Of a stretch of DNA of 64,000 nucleotides, positions 31,329-44,900 are shown piece after piece (positions within the stretch are counted from its first letter, which is position 1; each line of letters begins with the position of its first letter). Both the position numbers and the translations under genes were made by a program. Under the pieces are notes generated by a model, which saw nothing but the letters and a program-made list of their open reading frames with translations, ran no database searches and was not told the origin of the DNA. This stretch comes from Trileptium ribeirensis (lineage: Eukaryota > Nematoda > Enoplea > Enoplida > Thoracostomopsidae): NCBI GenBank assembly GCA_030248225.1, contig JASANE010018619.1, positions 26,824-90,823 of the forward strand. The letters are read 5' to 3'.

Positions 31329-33964
31329 TGTAACAGCCCAAATGTTATGAAAATGGTAGGATGCTTGAGAACACAAAAAGTCGTGAAAAAAAGAGGGAAT
31401 GGACGACCGGATACCGGTGGAGTGTGGCTTCCATCTGAATTGATATAATAATGTAATGCTGTACTGGTTAATAAAAAATAAATCATTGTATTTCATTTGT
31501 ATTCTACTCGTAAGGTCACACTCCACCGCCCGAAGGTGCCCGGGGTGATTTTGGCACCGAAATCGGAAAACAAGTATCAAGATTAGGGGTGTCCGGTCGG
31601 TCCTCGTGAAAGTACTGGTTGATGCCATGATATATATATATCGCGTGTAAAATACTTTGTATAATCTGTATGCATCTTTTATGTACCGGACAGGTGTGCG
31701 TTCGGAGAGTGGAATCTTTCGGGAGTTATAAGAAAACGGTCACCGGATCCCAGCGCACACGCTGGGGATTATCGTTCCCCCAAAATATTTTTTCTTAGAG
31801 CAGGCCGAACAGAATTTTGGCCTCCGAGAACCGAAATCGTGGGTGTTTTGGAGCACAAAATTTCTTAGATACTATTTTTGGGGTACAACACAAAAAACTC
31901 AATTTTTGGGTTTACTACTAAACTCATGGGAACGGGGTGACTGAACCCTCTTAAGGACACTGCTGGGGTGTCAAATTGCCCCGGCGGGTCTAAAAATTCG
32001 GATCCCCTAAATACTTATGGACCCCCGAACGGGCGCTTAAGCCTTCAATTTTCCAGGTCCCAAAGAGCATCTAAAATAATCAAAAGTCCCCGATTTTCGG
32101 AGCCCTGGACACTTATCGGGTCCCACCTTAACCGTTTAACTGAAAACCGGGGCCGCCCACCCCCGCGGATCCGCTCAGGATCCCCTGAACTTAGGTGGGA
32201 CCCCAAAACTTTCATTTTTGGGCGCCTAAATCGGCCTCTAACAGGCCTCTCGTGGGAGGTACATCAGATTTCAAATTCTCATCAGTAGCCGGCCTGCCAG
32301 GGCATGATTCTGGTCCTGCCCCCGGCCGCCTACTGTTTTTCGTTCTTGAGATATCGGCAAAAATGTGCCGATATCCCTATGAGAAAACGGCGCCCTGAGC
32401 ACCGTTATATTTGGTTCTCAAAATTTCGCCGCACCGACCAGCGGGCGGTTTTGTCTCCTTGGCAGTTATCGGCCACGTTTGTCTTGCTGCTGGCCATCTG
32501 TATTATTATGTGCCCGCTAGGGGCTGGCTTAGCATACATAGCAGGGCGGCAATAATATATATACATTGCAGCTACGTTGATGTTTTTCTCGCTTGATGTT
32601 GTTGTTATATTAGTATTGCTTCAAATATGTTATTGTTATGGTTATAATCTCAATAGTTTGAAATTTTTGGGTAGACGGCGAGAAAAAGGGCAGGGGGCCA
32701 CTGTCAGTATAAAAGCAGATGGCCCGTTTTAAATACAGGACCAGTCGAGTCAGTAGGGCTCGTAGAGCGGTCGGGTTTTGGCGGTTGTCGCCAGCACTGT
32801 GTTTGTTGCTTTCGGTTTTTTTCCTTTTTCTTTTCGTTTTTATGCCCTGGCGGGGGAAGTCTCTTCACACTGCGGACGCGTGTGAAAGACCCGCCCCGTT
32901 TTCCAACTAGTTGCAATTTCTCGTTCGAGCATAGTACCAGGGACAGCCCTTGCGGGTGCTGTGGCGTCCAACGGATGCCTCGCGCTCCCGTAAGTGCTGC
33001 GCCCGCGCTGGGGGAAGAAGGGCTGAGTTCGGGACAGAGATGAGTAAAAACGGGGTCAAAATTTTGGAGAAAAAGGGGAAGGGGGAGTGCAGGTGTTCTC
33101 GACTGGTTCCCCGTCCGCCGGGTGATGTTTTGCAGGGCTCGGTGGACGTAGGTAGGCATTTTGCGAAATTTTCACATTTTTGAAATAGGCGAATGACACG
33201 TACCCGTTTAGCCGACGGGAGAGTTGTGCTGTTCTAATCGAGTGTGCCCGATTGGGCAATGTTTGTGGAGTGCCGAAAGGAAAAAATTTTAATACAAAAA
33301 GTAAACGGTTGAAGTGTGAACTTATTCTAAGCGATTTAGCAAACCTCATTAGACACTCATATCCGAGTAAATTCGCAGTTGGCCACCACAGTTAAATAAA
33401 CTGATAGGGTGACACCCACACGCTCCCGCGTTTTCTCTCGTCTCTTTCGCTCGGTTTCCGGAACAAAACTTGGTCAATCCGTCCCCTCAAGATATTCAAT
33501 TACTGATGACAGGCTAAGCCCCATTCACCACTCTTTCATCTAACCTAGTAACCTCAACCCAAGTACTGCCATCCAGGGGCCTGAGATTTTTTTGGGAAAT
33601 TATTAAGCCTGTGTGACCCTTTAAGGTAAAGAAGCCTCACCGGTGGGAGGATTTCCCTAGGGCCTAGGTTCAGAAACCCCAGTGAAAGGTGAGGGAATAA
33701 TGGGTCAGCCTTATTACCTGTGAGCAGGCTTAGGGGATGACCCTCCCTCAGGGGGACCTCCATACCACTAGATACGTGGGCCACTATAGGGGCCAGGCCG
33801 AACACCCTGGTAAACCCGCCGGCGGCCTACTAAGCTAAGCGGTTCCTATCGGTCTGACCATGGTCCACCGGGGAATCGTGTAAGCTGGGGTTGTCCGGGC
33901 ACCACAGTGAATTTTGAGAGTGGTGCAGCTGGGATCCCTTAGGGCCAGAACTGGTCCTAGTACA
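31329..33964 (+). repeat. 3' LTR (2636 bp)
   Basis: It is collinear with the 5' LTR and nearly identical by eye, with scattered single-base differences. Two structural differences stand out: a shorter, partly different block at about 31700-31790, and loss of about 598 bp at the junction 'gggagagtt|gtgctgttc' (about 33226), which removes the second structured module. It has a TATA box at 32708-32714 and AATAAA at 33395-33400, and ends CTAGTACA. The flank 'gtggag' does not repeat the 5' flank. Confidence 0.93.
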
Positions 33965-36900
33965 GTGGAGGGTCGAGTTCCATATCGGACAGTACTTGCT
34001 CCGGTTTCGAAGGCTATAACGCCATTTCACAACTGTATTCGGCGTTTCAGGCATTCTTTGCAGCTCGTCAACTCCGACGAAAATAAATCGTTGTCGCCTT
34101 CGACCACCTTTCCATTTGGTTTGGTGTTGACAAATCTCTTTAGAAATTCGAGGTTTCGCTCCTAACGCACACTTACCGTATTTGTTACTATTGCTCGTTA
34201 ATACTCATTCGCGGCCAGCGCCTGTGTCGTCACTAACTTTTGTATTGAAGTGTCATGTTGAGGCATCGTCACCCATCGAATAAACCGTGTTCACTATATT
34301 CCTGCTGCTTGTTTTCGATAAGTTATCTTGTATGCTCAGCCGATGGTGCCGCTACCGAGCTCTTGTTCGACGGATCGATAGATTGACCCGTCTCCTTATT
34401 TTCGGCGTGTTCCGGATTACTAGTCTATAACATCTATGAAATCGGAGCTGACTGTCCCGTCATTGCGCCCACGAAAGATCACACCGACCCGGACAACTCT
34501 TCTGCTTGAGCCACACAGCTTCGGTTTTAGTTATGGTTCCGATGCAACGCCACTTATAATGTTGGCACTTCGTGTGTTATCGGCGACATTCTGCCGTAAA
34601 TTCTAGCCCCCTACGTTACTTGGTTTCGGTTATGGTTATTTGTACGCCGTTCCTACTCTGACGCTGCGCAGGCCAGACAGCTTGTCGTTATGTAACCGAA
34701 TTCTTGATGAAAATCGCAAAATTGTCGCGATCCGGTACAGCACTTTTCCGCATACCTGGCATATAGGACTACCATTCAATGTTAACCGCTGTTGCCCGTA
34801 CATCGGTAGTGCATTTGGTGCTCCTATTGTGGTAAAGGCTAGTAAATCCGATTGTAATGAAACGCGTTGCGACCGACGGAAGTAGTATTGGAAGCTGTTT
34901 CCCAATCTTCGAGAAGGTCTAGACGCCAGGACATCTGCCCGGTAGTGTGACTATTGCGGTATTTTCATTATCAAGTAACGGCCGTGTTGGTCTAGGCGCC
35001 GCAGACGACTTCCAGCCACTAGCGTGATACTTGTAAAATGTCGACGCAAAGAGTAATAATTGAACGAGGAATAATTATTGCCTAAGCAATTATTGCTACG
35101 ACAGTAAAAATCGCCCGTTAGAGCAAACCTTTATAATCAAAGCGAAAGAACAGCTTAGCGCGGCGAAGCGGCAGCCTCCCACTCATGTTTACTACATTAG
35201 TTGAAAGTCCATCGGTTTTACAATTGGGCCCCGTGATGTGATTACGCCATTGCATCATTGAACGCTTTCTGAAGTTTGTACTCACTCAGCAAAAACCGCT
35301 CCATTGAATGTTCGGTAGATACAGTTCATGCACTCTACCATAGAAATATGATCTGCAAGTGCCGAGTTCTGTGAGGACATGGTCTTCCGTAATGGGACAC
35401 TGAAGAAACGAAAAAAATGCTCACAAGTACGCGGCTGTGCAGATTCAGTCAATAAAGCTTAAATCCAATAAGCAATGTTCTGTGGCATTTGTAGGGAATT
35501 ACAAACTCACCAACGTTTTCTTTACCCTTTGCCGCATGAATTAGTCTGTATTTTGCGCAATGATGAAACTTTCGACGCTACGGAAGATTGAATCTGGATC
35601 GTTTGGTTGCGAGCCACATACGGTAGTCACTATACCATCTATGAGCTGTTACGTAATTCCTGAAAGAACCTGTCAAAGATAGCAACTAATACTGCACGTG
35701 CACACGCACGTCACACGACAAGTGTATCGCTTCACAATGTACGCCACATCATATGGGAGACACAGTTCGGGAAAGTATATTAGGCGCTCACTGTAGAGCT
35801 AAAGCATTCTATTTGCCCGTCGAAGCCTGAGTCATGTTAAACTTTATTCACATGTATTGGCAATTAAACGCGTTAACAATTAACATATAATATATAATTC
35901 TCTTAACTAAACGATAATATCTTGTAACAATTTATGATTGAGAAATTCCTGCCCTACAAATAGAAACATAAATGTTTGTGCCAAAGCTTTTACAATCGAT
36001 AACAAAAATAATGTTGGATGCGGAATTGACTATTTATATTAATGTCAAAAGAATCTCTTCTATCGCAGTGACTGCCGCAGCCACGTCTTTTATGGGATTG
36101 TTTACAACTTCAAATAGGTTAACTGAAAGAGGTGCATTTAGAGCTTTTTATTAAGCGAAAAGAATTGATCACGACCGCTTGCCTAAATTTATATTAAAAT
36201 GAACCTGGTTGTTATATGGCACTTCTTGCATTGCAATAGTCCGAATGTGCCTAACGTCGATACCAGACTGTGTCGTTTATAAACACACCACAAAATGCTG
36301 TCCGAAACTGAAAACCACAAACGTGCCGACCCATGGAATATTACCGGACAAGGGATCTTCAAAGAACGAAGGAGATTTTACGGCGATGACTTTCGCCGAA
36401 TACTTGGCAAACTTCTCGCACCCAAAACACTAAAGGTATCTTATGACCTAGCAAGTTATAAATTCAGTTTTAATATCCAATATAACACATATAAGACCAT
36501 AGTAATAACCTCATATGTAAGTTGCAAGGCTGTAAGATCAGGCTGTGCGGTTCTCGATATACTAAATCAAACTATATCTAAAATGTTTTAACCTTCGAAA
36601 AAAACAAGTCTGAGTCGTGGGATTCAGCTGACCCCCGAACCATAAAGCTTCAAAACACACAAAAGCTGAAACAAAACGCGAAAGAACATTGTTACTTTTT
36701 AGCCGATAGCAAAAAATTTGCCTAGATCATTCAACTGGTTCCACGTTTGACACAGCAGTCCAGGCGATAAATAATGTGTCGAAATTTCGACAAAACCAAG
36801 TTTCGATCGATCGAATTATTGCAATTATTTTGTAATAATTCTAACTAGCAACGTCTACATTATACCCACGTCAATAATTATTATTTTTCCTCCAGGTACT

Positions 36901-37511
36901 CGTTCAGATATGGGGCTAGAAAAATATGCTGGGGACACAAAATATTTTTCATAATACTCAAACAGCGAATTATTATTACTGTAAGGAACGTAACATTTTG
37001 CAACATCACACGACGAAAAACTCTCCTATAACGCAGAAAACCCAATTTATAGCACACAGACTAAAAATCCACTGTATACGTAACGTTGAACTGACAAAAA
37101 CCCGCTTCCCAAGTCTCATCTATACAAAAGTGCATTTAAATATGCATTCCATCCTCAGAAACGGTTGCCCGCAATGCAGCTTCAATTCCACAACCACATC
37201 GATTCTACCACGCTACCCTCAATGTGACCTCGAGTTTGTTGAATTTTAGCCCCACACCGCTGGAAGCTACTCGCGTGATCACAGTCAGGCCGCTTGTGTC
37301 CGCACAGTCAAATAGGGTTGAGATGAGGGAAATGCTGTTCAATATCGACCTAAATAATAGATAGCTTAAAGAAAACAATCAGCGACGGCACAACGATTTT
37401 TTAACTTGTACAACTGATAAAATCCATTTTACTGCAGCCAACACTTCGACAACATTTTGAGTTCAATGCTGTGAGTACATGAGAATGCGACAATCGAATC
37501 ATAATCCGAGC
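33965..37511. other. Intergenic, no gene seen
   Basis: Only short frames without recognisable domains or convincing splice context. It includes several AT-rich inverted words (near 35055-35100 and 36815-36860) but no element boundaries I can defend. Confidence 0.45.
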
Positions 37512-37513
37512 TA

Positions 37514-37581
37514 CAGTCGCGGCCGAAAATAAGTCCAATCGCAATCGACCGAAATTTCCGTTTTGCACCTGGCCGCGACTG
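37514..37581. mobile_element. 68-bp mariner-like mini-element
   Basis: The ends 'cagtcgcggcc' and 'ggccgcgactg' are an exact 11-bp inverted repeat, flanked on both sides by TA (37512-37513 and 37582-37583), the target of Tc1/mariner transposases. A related right end ('cacgactgtaatacaac') is at about 50774-50790. The interior is too short to code. Confidence 0.6.
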
Positions 37582-38750
37582 TAATACAACTTGTAAGTCC
37601 AACAATATACCAACTCGTAGTTGCAAAAAGACGATCGCTACTAAGCATTCCCTTGGAGAGATTTCTACCACGTTAGGCAACAGCATTTATCCAAACTACA
37701 TCCTTCGGTGAACTACAAATGACGGCCACCTTCTAACTAAACGCTCTGAGCAAGCTAATATCGCCTTAATTGCGTTCACACGCTCAAACTTTTTGCTTAA
37801 ATTTAGACTGACCAACAGACATAATAATGTTTCTCAAACAATTAGTGTAACGAACCAGCGAGATGCAATCGCATAGTCCGAATGAGTCGCCTGCACAGGT
37901 TAAAAAATACACCCAACTGATGTTTCCGCTTTCTTAATTTTTTCCCGGATGTTATTTCTAAGATTCCCAAGAAACTTTACTATTATCACGCTGATAATAC
38001 AACCAGTAATCATTCCTTACGAAGTCTGACAGCAACAGCCGGGTGTGAAGAAAAATTGACGACGATTCTTCAAACACTCTTTCCACAATATTATTATTAT
38101 AACGACTTTATTATAAGTCTAGACACAGCAAACAAAAATTGTTGTCTTCGACAGATTACACAAGAAAAACGAAACACAATCCGCATTATCATAATATGGT
38201 TACAAAAATTTATTACAAATGACACATCTTCAACACAATGGTGACAAACCTTTCCAAGACCTCAAACGTTGCCACAATATTGAAGACGAGGTCAGGCTGA
38301 CCGTTGGAGTAGTTGAACCATTTTTTTGTTAATTAGTGACAAATACTAACTGCATCATTCCGGATTTCGGTAAAAGTTTGAAATGCATTTTATATTGCAA
38401 CATAAGACATTCAGAGTGGCCGCAGATGATCGGTTGACTGCTCCCATCTATTGGGAAATCCTCAATTCTAAACAGCGCTTCAGGTACGAAGGTCACAACG
38501 GCTTCGATGGGAATATCCACTATAGATATCACTGAAAGTGTGATCAACATTTTTAGTATAACCGAATCTATCCATTAGTCAATACTGTAGCAATGTTCGG
38601 TGTAAAAGACTGTCAAGCGTGCCGCTCGAATCCTGGCTGGACGCGTACTAATTCTCTATCGTTGTCGTTCGTTAGATTGCAAAGCCTTACGGCATTTTTA
38701 TAACATTCGAACAGTCATACCGGCATTATTGGTCACAGCTGCAATTGCTG
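37582..38750. other. Intergenic stretch 3' of the SUMO protease gene
   Basis: No gene seen. It should contain the 3' UTR and poly(A) site of the minus-strand protease gene, but I could not choose among several AT-rich hexamers. Confidence 0.4.
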
Positions 38751-38948
38751 CTACTGGGTTGACTGCGATTGATATTTGCGTTTGCGCGACTCCGCTTTTT
38801 CAGCTTTGGGTTTCTTTGCCGCCAGGTGCCTTTGCCAGCGGTGCTCTTTTTCTGCAATTAGCGCCATAATTTCAATCCGTTTCGGCGAAATTATTCCGAT
38901 ATCGAACCAGTTCGAATGCGTGGAGCGAGCAAAGAAATCGGCTGGGTC
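38751..38948 (-). CDS. SUMO protease last exon (65 codons and TAG)
   Basis: Preceded by 'tttttcag'. It encodes '[20 protein letters not shown]', the SENP6/7 segment following the catalytic Cys domain, then a Lys/Arg-rich helix and a stop at 38751-38753. Phase 0 matches the preceding exon end. Confidence 0.85.
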   Translation of the reverse strand, partial: DPADFFARSTHSNWFDIGIISPKRIEIMALIAEKEHRWQRHLAAKKPKAEKAESRKRKYQSQSTQ

Positions 38949-41900
38949 CTGAAAAACAAAAAGTTCTTTATTAACGGCCGCTGCAAACAAAATCAACAAT
39001 AATTATGAGAAGACTACCAACCAACGTAGCGCATAGTGACGCAAGTTACATGCAATATGCATTTTATGGTGTTATCAATATACTATGCTTAAGGCTTTAC
39101 CTAAGCTTGCTATATTTCTCATTATAAAGCTTAGACTAAGCAGGTGCTCTTTTTTAGCGTTAAATTCCGACCTGTAATCCTGACAAAGGTAGAACTGCCT
39201 GTAACGGAATCAGACAAACGAAATCCATTCTGTATTATAGTATGTGGCAACTACTGATAAAAAACGCCGTTCCCTTTGAACGTACTGGTTTAATAATCTA
39301 AACTAACAGCTTAAAATGATCAAAAAATATCTTCTTCTAGCTATAGCAGTGCCCTTTGTTAGCTGAGTCACAAAAATATCGCAAACTAGTAACACCAAGA
39401 AAGCTCATAATTGATTTAGTTTTGAAAAAAACCTGGGTCAACTTGTGACCAAACATTTATTTCCTTTCGTTACTCGGCTTTTCTTACATCGCTGACTGAA
39501 AACAAGTCAAACCATTAAACCCTGTGGAAAAAGTATAGCAACGTCTCGTTTATGACGTCACATTTATATTAAATTTGTTAGCGAACAGAGGTCAAGTTCT
39601 TACTCAACAATAGACAACGGAGACAGTTTATAAAAGCTAATTTTATCATATCAATTGCTCGGATAAATCCAAGACTATGGTGAACCCTCGAAGAAGGGAG
39701 ACACTGGGCACGATACGTATATACGCTACGGGATCACGCGGTGCGCTTTTTCGTCATTTGTCTCACAGGGTGCGGAAATAAGTTTCCCAGTTTCAGAAGT
39801 TTATTACATTTTTATATTCAAATTTCGAACAAATGTTGGGGGGACAGAACAAATGTTGGAAAATCAAGACAAAAGTTATGCGGGAAGAGACTGGCCGAAG
39901 ATTGCAGGAGGAAACAGGACAAAACTGGCAAACTTGTCTCCCATCCCGTAAAGTGAGATAAGTGGCTTAAAAATAGACCACATCGACCAATAGCGTATAT
40001 AACGTAGTGCCGCATTAGTGTCACACTTTTCTTCAATAGTTCATCACGGAGTCTAGACAAAATGATCTAATCTTTGGAAAACATCGCTATAAAACTCCTG
40101 CCTTCGAGGCTTGTTCATGGCGTCTCACACACCGTAGAACCTCAAGAGATACATGGGGCAGAAGGCTTTACAGCAATAGTTTCAATATCCAATTTGAACA
40201 AAACGTGTGCTGAAATCATTATCATTTTCAATCGCTTACCATGAGGAAACTTTGAGCGTACTGAAGTAGGTAAATCCCGCAGTCGGAAGCGTTGGCCTGT
40301 TGCGGAACGACAGGGTACTCGCCACGCATGGTCTTTTGGCTAAATTCCCGTTGAGAACATGCTCGCTCGTCACTGCCGGAAGTGGAACCCTTGCCGCGCT
40401 TCGATTCCCATTCCATTGAAAGGTAGCTATAATAACTATGTCACCTGCAGGCCCCTGTTTCTGCTAAGTTCATAATGGATGTTTGATATTTGGAAGCAGT
40501 AAATGAAGGCTGACGGAAAAAGCCCTAATTCAACCGGGCAAAAATTACCGGGTTGAGAGTATGTTTACAATCGAAATGTTATTAAGAGGCCATTTATAAA
40601 AATTGAAAGAAGAGCAAATTGCTTATCCATAGTACTATTTGCTGTACAAGTCACAATGAAACATACTGTTGAACGGATTGTCAGTTAAATGTAGTCATCT
40701 GTCTTACAAAGATTATTTTATACCAGGCAACAGATAGGAAGCGTGTGCTGTAATCCGAAATTGGCAGTCAAGGATAAAATGAGGATTATACTGATTTTGG
40801 CTAGAATATAGATTTCGAAAACGCATATAAAATGTATGTTAGGACAACTACTGGAGAAAAAACTGACCTTCCCACACGAATAGGAGGCAGACGTGGGGTT
40901 TTCGAACTCCCCAGAACCCAGGTGAATTTTGGCTTTTCTAGCGCCAAAGCATTTTGAAGTAAAATGTAACAAAAACGATATAAATTTTGTGACTGTATGA
41001 AAAACTAGATAAAATGCAATTATAAAATTTGCCAGTTAGCCTTGGGAGGCTGATCGACTGGAAAGCTCCCCAGGTGTTTCCGGTTCTTGCCACGTTGGAC
41101 CTGCCCCCCCCCAACTCAAAGCCTACCAGGTAAAATTTTGGTCCTATAGAGAGGGCAGAAATATGTATACCAGCTTAAAAATCTCGTATCTCTCAAACCC
41201 TCAGCGTGCATCTAAACTGAAATAATGTAAAAAAACTTTGCTGCAAAAAATTAAGAGAAAAGTTGTACTTCTCGATGAAAGGATTTTGCATCGCAGGATA
41301 TTTTTGGTTTAGGCTAACCGCAATAAATAAATAATTGTACCAACTTCGTTGAAAGGGCACATATTCGAAGCAGCAGCGCGTCCAAACAATGAAGCTACAT
41401 CGTGGCTTACGTTCTCGGCGGGGCACCCATTGGGACACTGTTCGATAAAGCACCGACCGAAAACCTGCCGAGTTACCAACAAGCAATAATTCAATATATT
41501 TTTATAGCCGATTATCACGGCACTTTCGAGTCCGACCAGGTCGGGTTCATCATTTTCAACCCAAGCGGTCTCTAAGTGGCAGAAATCTGTGGCAGATCAG
41601 TATCATGTTCCACAACTCTTCATTCTAAGGAACTTTAATAATATTGACCTCTAATATAACAAGAATTATTTAGTATAATCAAAGAACAAAACCAAAACAA
41701 CTCTCTCTAAACTTTATGAGCGTGCATTACTCGAAAGCAATTCAGCCCTTGTGAAATGTAGATTCGAACAATCTGGGATCAGCTTATTTGGGAATAGCTC
41801 TCGAGATAAATTTAAAAAGCCTACTAAGAAAAACTACAGACTTCTAACAAAGTCGAATTCCATGCGAACAGAATTTATAATTCTGGAACGAACATCATTT

Positions 41901-44900
41901 CTGGTGAGTAATGTACGAACGATAATAACTGGCGTTCGTACAGAGGACATCTCCATCGTAACCCGAAACGACTGACGTATGATTAGGTATAAATTAAAAA
42001 AGCCGCTATAGATTAAATAATTTAGGTTACCACACCTTAACGCCGGGTGACTCAGAGGGCGGAACCACCCCCAATATATTTTTGGGCTTAGTCTGTGCAT
42101 TCCATAAATTATTGTGAGGAGTAAGTTACGACTTAGAGTATCGATAATGATACAATCAATTGTTGGTGTGCCGTAGAGCTGTTCCCTTCACGAGGCCCCC
42201 ATAACTTAGTGCGACCTTTCGTAGGAGGTTAAAACTTCACCATTTTGTTGTTCGTCACTTACAGCTCATCGATAGATTAGCAAAGTCACTAAGAAAAAAT
42301 AAAATGTCCCGACGTCCAGCTTCTGATTCTACAAATTCCTTACCTTCTCAACATCGAGACCGTATTGTGGTGCCGCGTCATATCGCGTTTGATTCGGCCG
42401 TCTTTGATAATCGTTTGCCACAACGAGTCAAAGACAATGATACATGGGCTGAAAAAAGAACACAGTTACTGCTCTTAGTTTACAAAATTGTATCAACGAG
42501 TTATATCACGAATCATCCGCTGAGCGAAGAGAAATAGAACTTTTCTTAGCACCAGGGCATCAAATTCGTTTGTAAAAATCTGCTTCAAAATGTCAGTAGA
42601 AAATGACTGAGAAGATTTTATATTTCGTCAAATTTTTAACCAATTTTTTAACATTATATATTGAAACAATGAGACCTGTTCGACTGACCTAAAACAAACA
42701 TACACATGCATTGTGTAACGGGATGAAAATATACAGTGCTGGGTTCTTTATTCGCTAAAAATTTTACATGGAACACTTTTTCTGGTTAGGAACCGGGAAT
42801 CGCCCCATTTTACACGGAGAAAAACAGGTAAAAAGCGTGTAAAAAACGCTGCCAAGACGCTTTTGGTGGACAGTGAAGTTAATTTTCACAAGATTTATAA
42901 AATTTCTAGCTTCAGCATGAAATTTTACTTCAAAGTTTGGTCACATTTTGTCTTTTGAAGTGTTTTTACAGAGTGGAAGCAAAAAAATTTTCAGCGAAAG
43001 ATGAAAAAAGGAGCCCAAAATTTTACCAGGGGCACGAACTGAGGGAGCACCCCGTTTTTTCCAGGGGCACTTGAAAATGCCACAAGAGGCCGCCAGCTCC
43101 TCTTCTCACTTTGGATATCCCAGTAGTTGTATGTAGGCAATTTGCATGTTTATATGTTGTCGAGAAAGAACAAAATTTGTCGCATCCTACTTAAACACAC
43201 ATTCTTTGCTGGACTTTTGGAGGAATCCGTTAAGATCGCAAAATATATACGCTCATTAAATTTAGTTATACTGGTGCAGTTAAATCGATGCGCAATGAAG
43301 CCCTTTTTGCTGGAATCTTAAAGGGTGGTCGAGGCAGTCCCGAATTAAAAAGATGGACACTAATGATAATCATGTCCAGTGGGTAGCGAGATAATCTGTC
43401 TGATCTTAAACTTACATAAATGTACGAAGAAGAGTACTGTATAAAACTACGGAGACTAATCAGCCCATTGCACGACTCTACCGATTAAGGAACCAGCATC
43501 ATAAGGAGAATCTGCCAGACACGACGGTGAACCTCATAAGTTTCCGAAGACCACAAATCAAGTTGCAACCATAGATCCTGAGCCTTAATGCATGCAATTA
43601 AGAGCAGCGTAAAAAAAGTGTTCCTGTTTCTTCGTCACAAGAATTTTAAATTTGATAAACAGGACTGTCTTCAAGACGTAATCTTAAAAGATGTTTCTGT
43701 CATCCGAACATTGCCCAGTGATTAGATGCTCTGCTAACCGGAGTCTAGTGCGACTGAGAATGGAGACATATCCACTCCATTATTTGTTTACTGTCGGCAG
43801 AAAGAACACTGCCAAGCGACAGGTGAAGACCAAAGGTTAAGGTGCTCTGAGTTGCACCACTCTAAGTTATCGCGGAGAATAATGCTCAGAGGAATACTAA
43901 AGACAGGAAGTGTACAAAACCAGCTTTAGTGGATCAGAGTGTCATTGCCGAGTCATTGCCTGAAATTCCAGAAAGACTTTTAACCAAATGAGGACGACTG
44001 GGTTTTCATGTATCCAGTAGGAAGTTGCGTCCACCGGCGCTCAGACGCAATTTTAGCCGCATGCGTTTAAACGAGCAGACGCAATTGCGTCCTTCCGGAT
44101 CTGCATCCTGCACTTGTTTTGTCCGCAATTGTACTAGCTTTGAATAGTTGCAAAGTTTTCATAGCGCAGCGAACTGTTGCTATTACATAAACTATGTGCA
44201 TCGAAACAAACAAGTGTGCTTCAGCAGCCATCGTCAAGTCGAAACAAAGCTAATGTCCCTTTCTTGTAAACTTACTAGGGCTTTATAGGAGCAGCATTAC
44301 CGCCAGTACCATCACGGGAATTTTCATTGCTGTTCTAAAATAGCGAATCACAATATTAATCAAATAAGATAATGGATTACCGTAGTAGCGAATAATTTCA
44401 GCTAATACAAAGCCGTTAGCTCGATCCACAACTGAGATTGCGATAGGTTCACAAGACGGCTTCTATTCTCTATAACTGCTCGAACGATTTGCCAGAAAGT
44501 TTTCTTTTGCTGTTCTCTCCAAATTAGAGGGTGGGGTCCCCCTGGCATTTTGCGGTTCCCCCTGGTTCAAAACAGGTGCCCCACGATTCATGCCACTGGC
44601 AATATTTTGGGCACTGTTCATTGCCTCTTAGCAAATTTTTTTGTTTCCAAGCAGTTCAAAGCACATAAAAATTGTATTAAAATTCCGTTCTGAAGTTAAA
44701 AATATTCCAAATTTGCTTCAAAATCGCTTTTATCTCCATCAAAAGCTTTTGGTCTAACACGATTTTTAACCATTTTTCCGTGGCAAAATGCCCTTTGGCA
44801 AAACCGGGCGCCCCCGGTTAATACCCCCTGCCAAAATTTTCAGCGAATGGAGAGCCCAGGTTTGTACAGGTATATAACCGCGCATTTATACAGATATATA

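Larger units (their letters stand above)
10170..33964 (+). mobile_element. Giant LTR retroelement (23.8 kb), Ty3/gypsy-type Pol with internal Env
   Basis: Two direct repeats (10170-13527 and 31329-33964) frame a 17.8-kb interior with three open frames: a Gag-Env-Pro-Pol polyprotein (14422-27435) and two paralogous accessory proteins (27570-28826, 29021-30280). The Pol order PR-RT-RH-IN with a GPY motif after the integrase core is that of the Ty3/gypsy superfamily. Most such elements are 5-10 kb with LTRs of a few hundred bases, so this one is exceptionally large. All frames are open and the LTRs differ by only scattered substitutions by eye, so it is probably a recent insertion. The flanks do not match as a target-site duplication ('gtacat' before, 'gtggag' after), which points to recombination or later rearrangement. 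Confidence 0.92.

Noticed and set aside
42304..42537. Plus-strand 77-codon open frame
   Set aside because: It is the antisense shadow of the protease exon carrying the catalytic Asp at 42344-42448.
44240..44450. Possible missing SUMO protease exon on the minus strand (frame with '[18 protein letters not shown]')
   Set aside because: The frame is open only briefly, the phase at the candidate donor does not fit, and no SENP6/7 motif is present.
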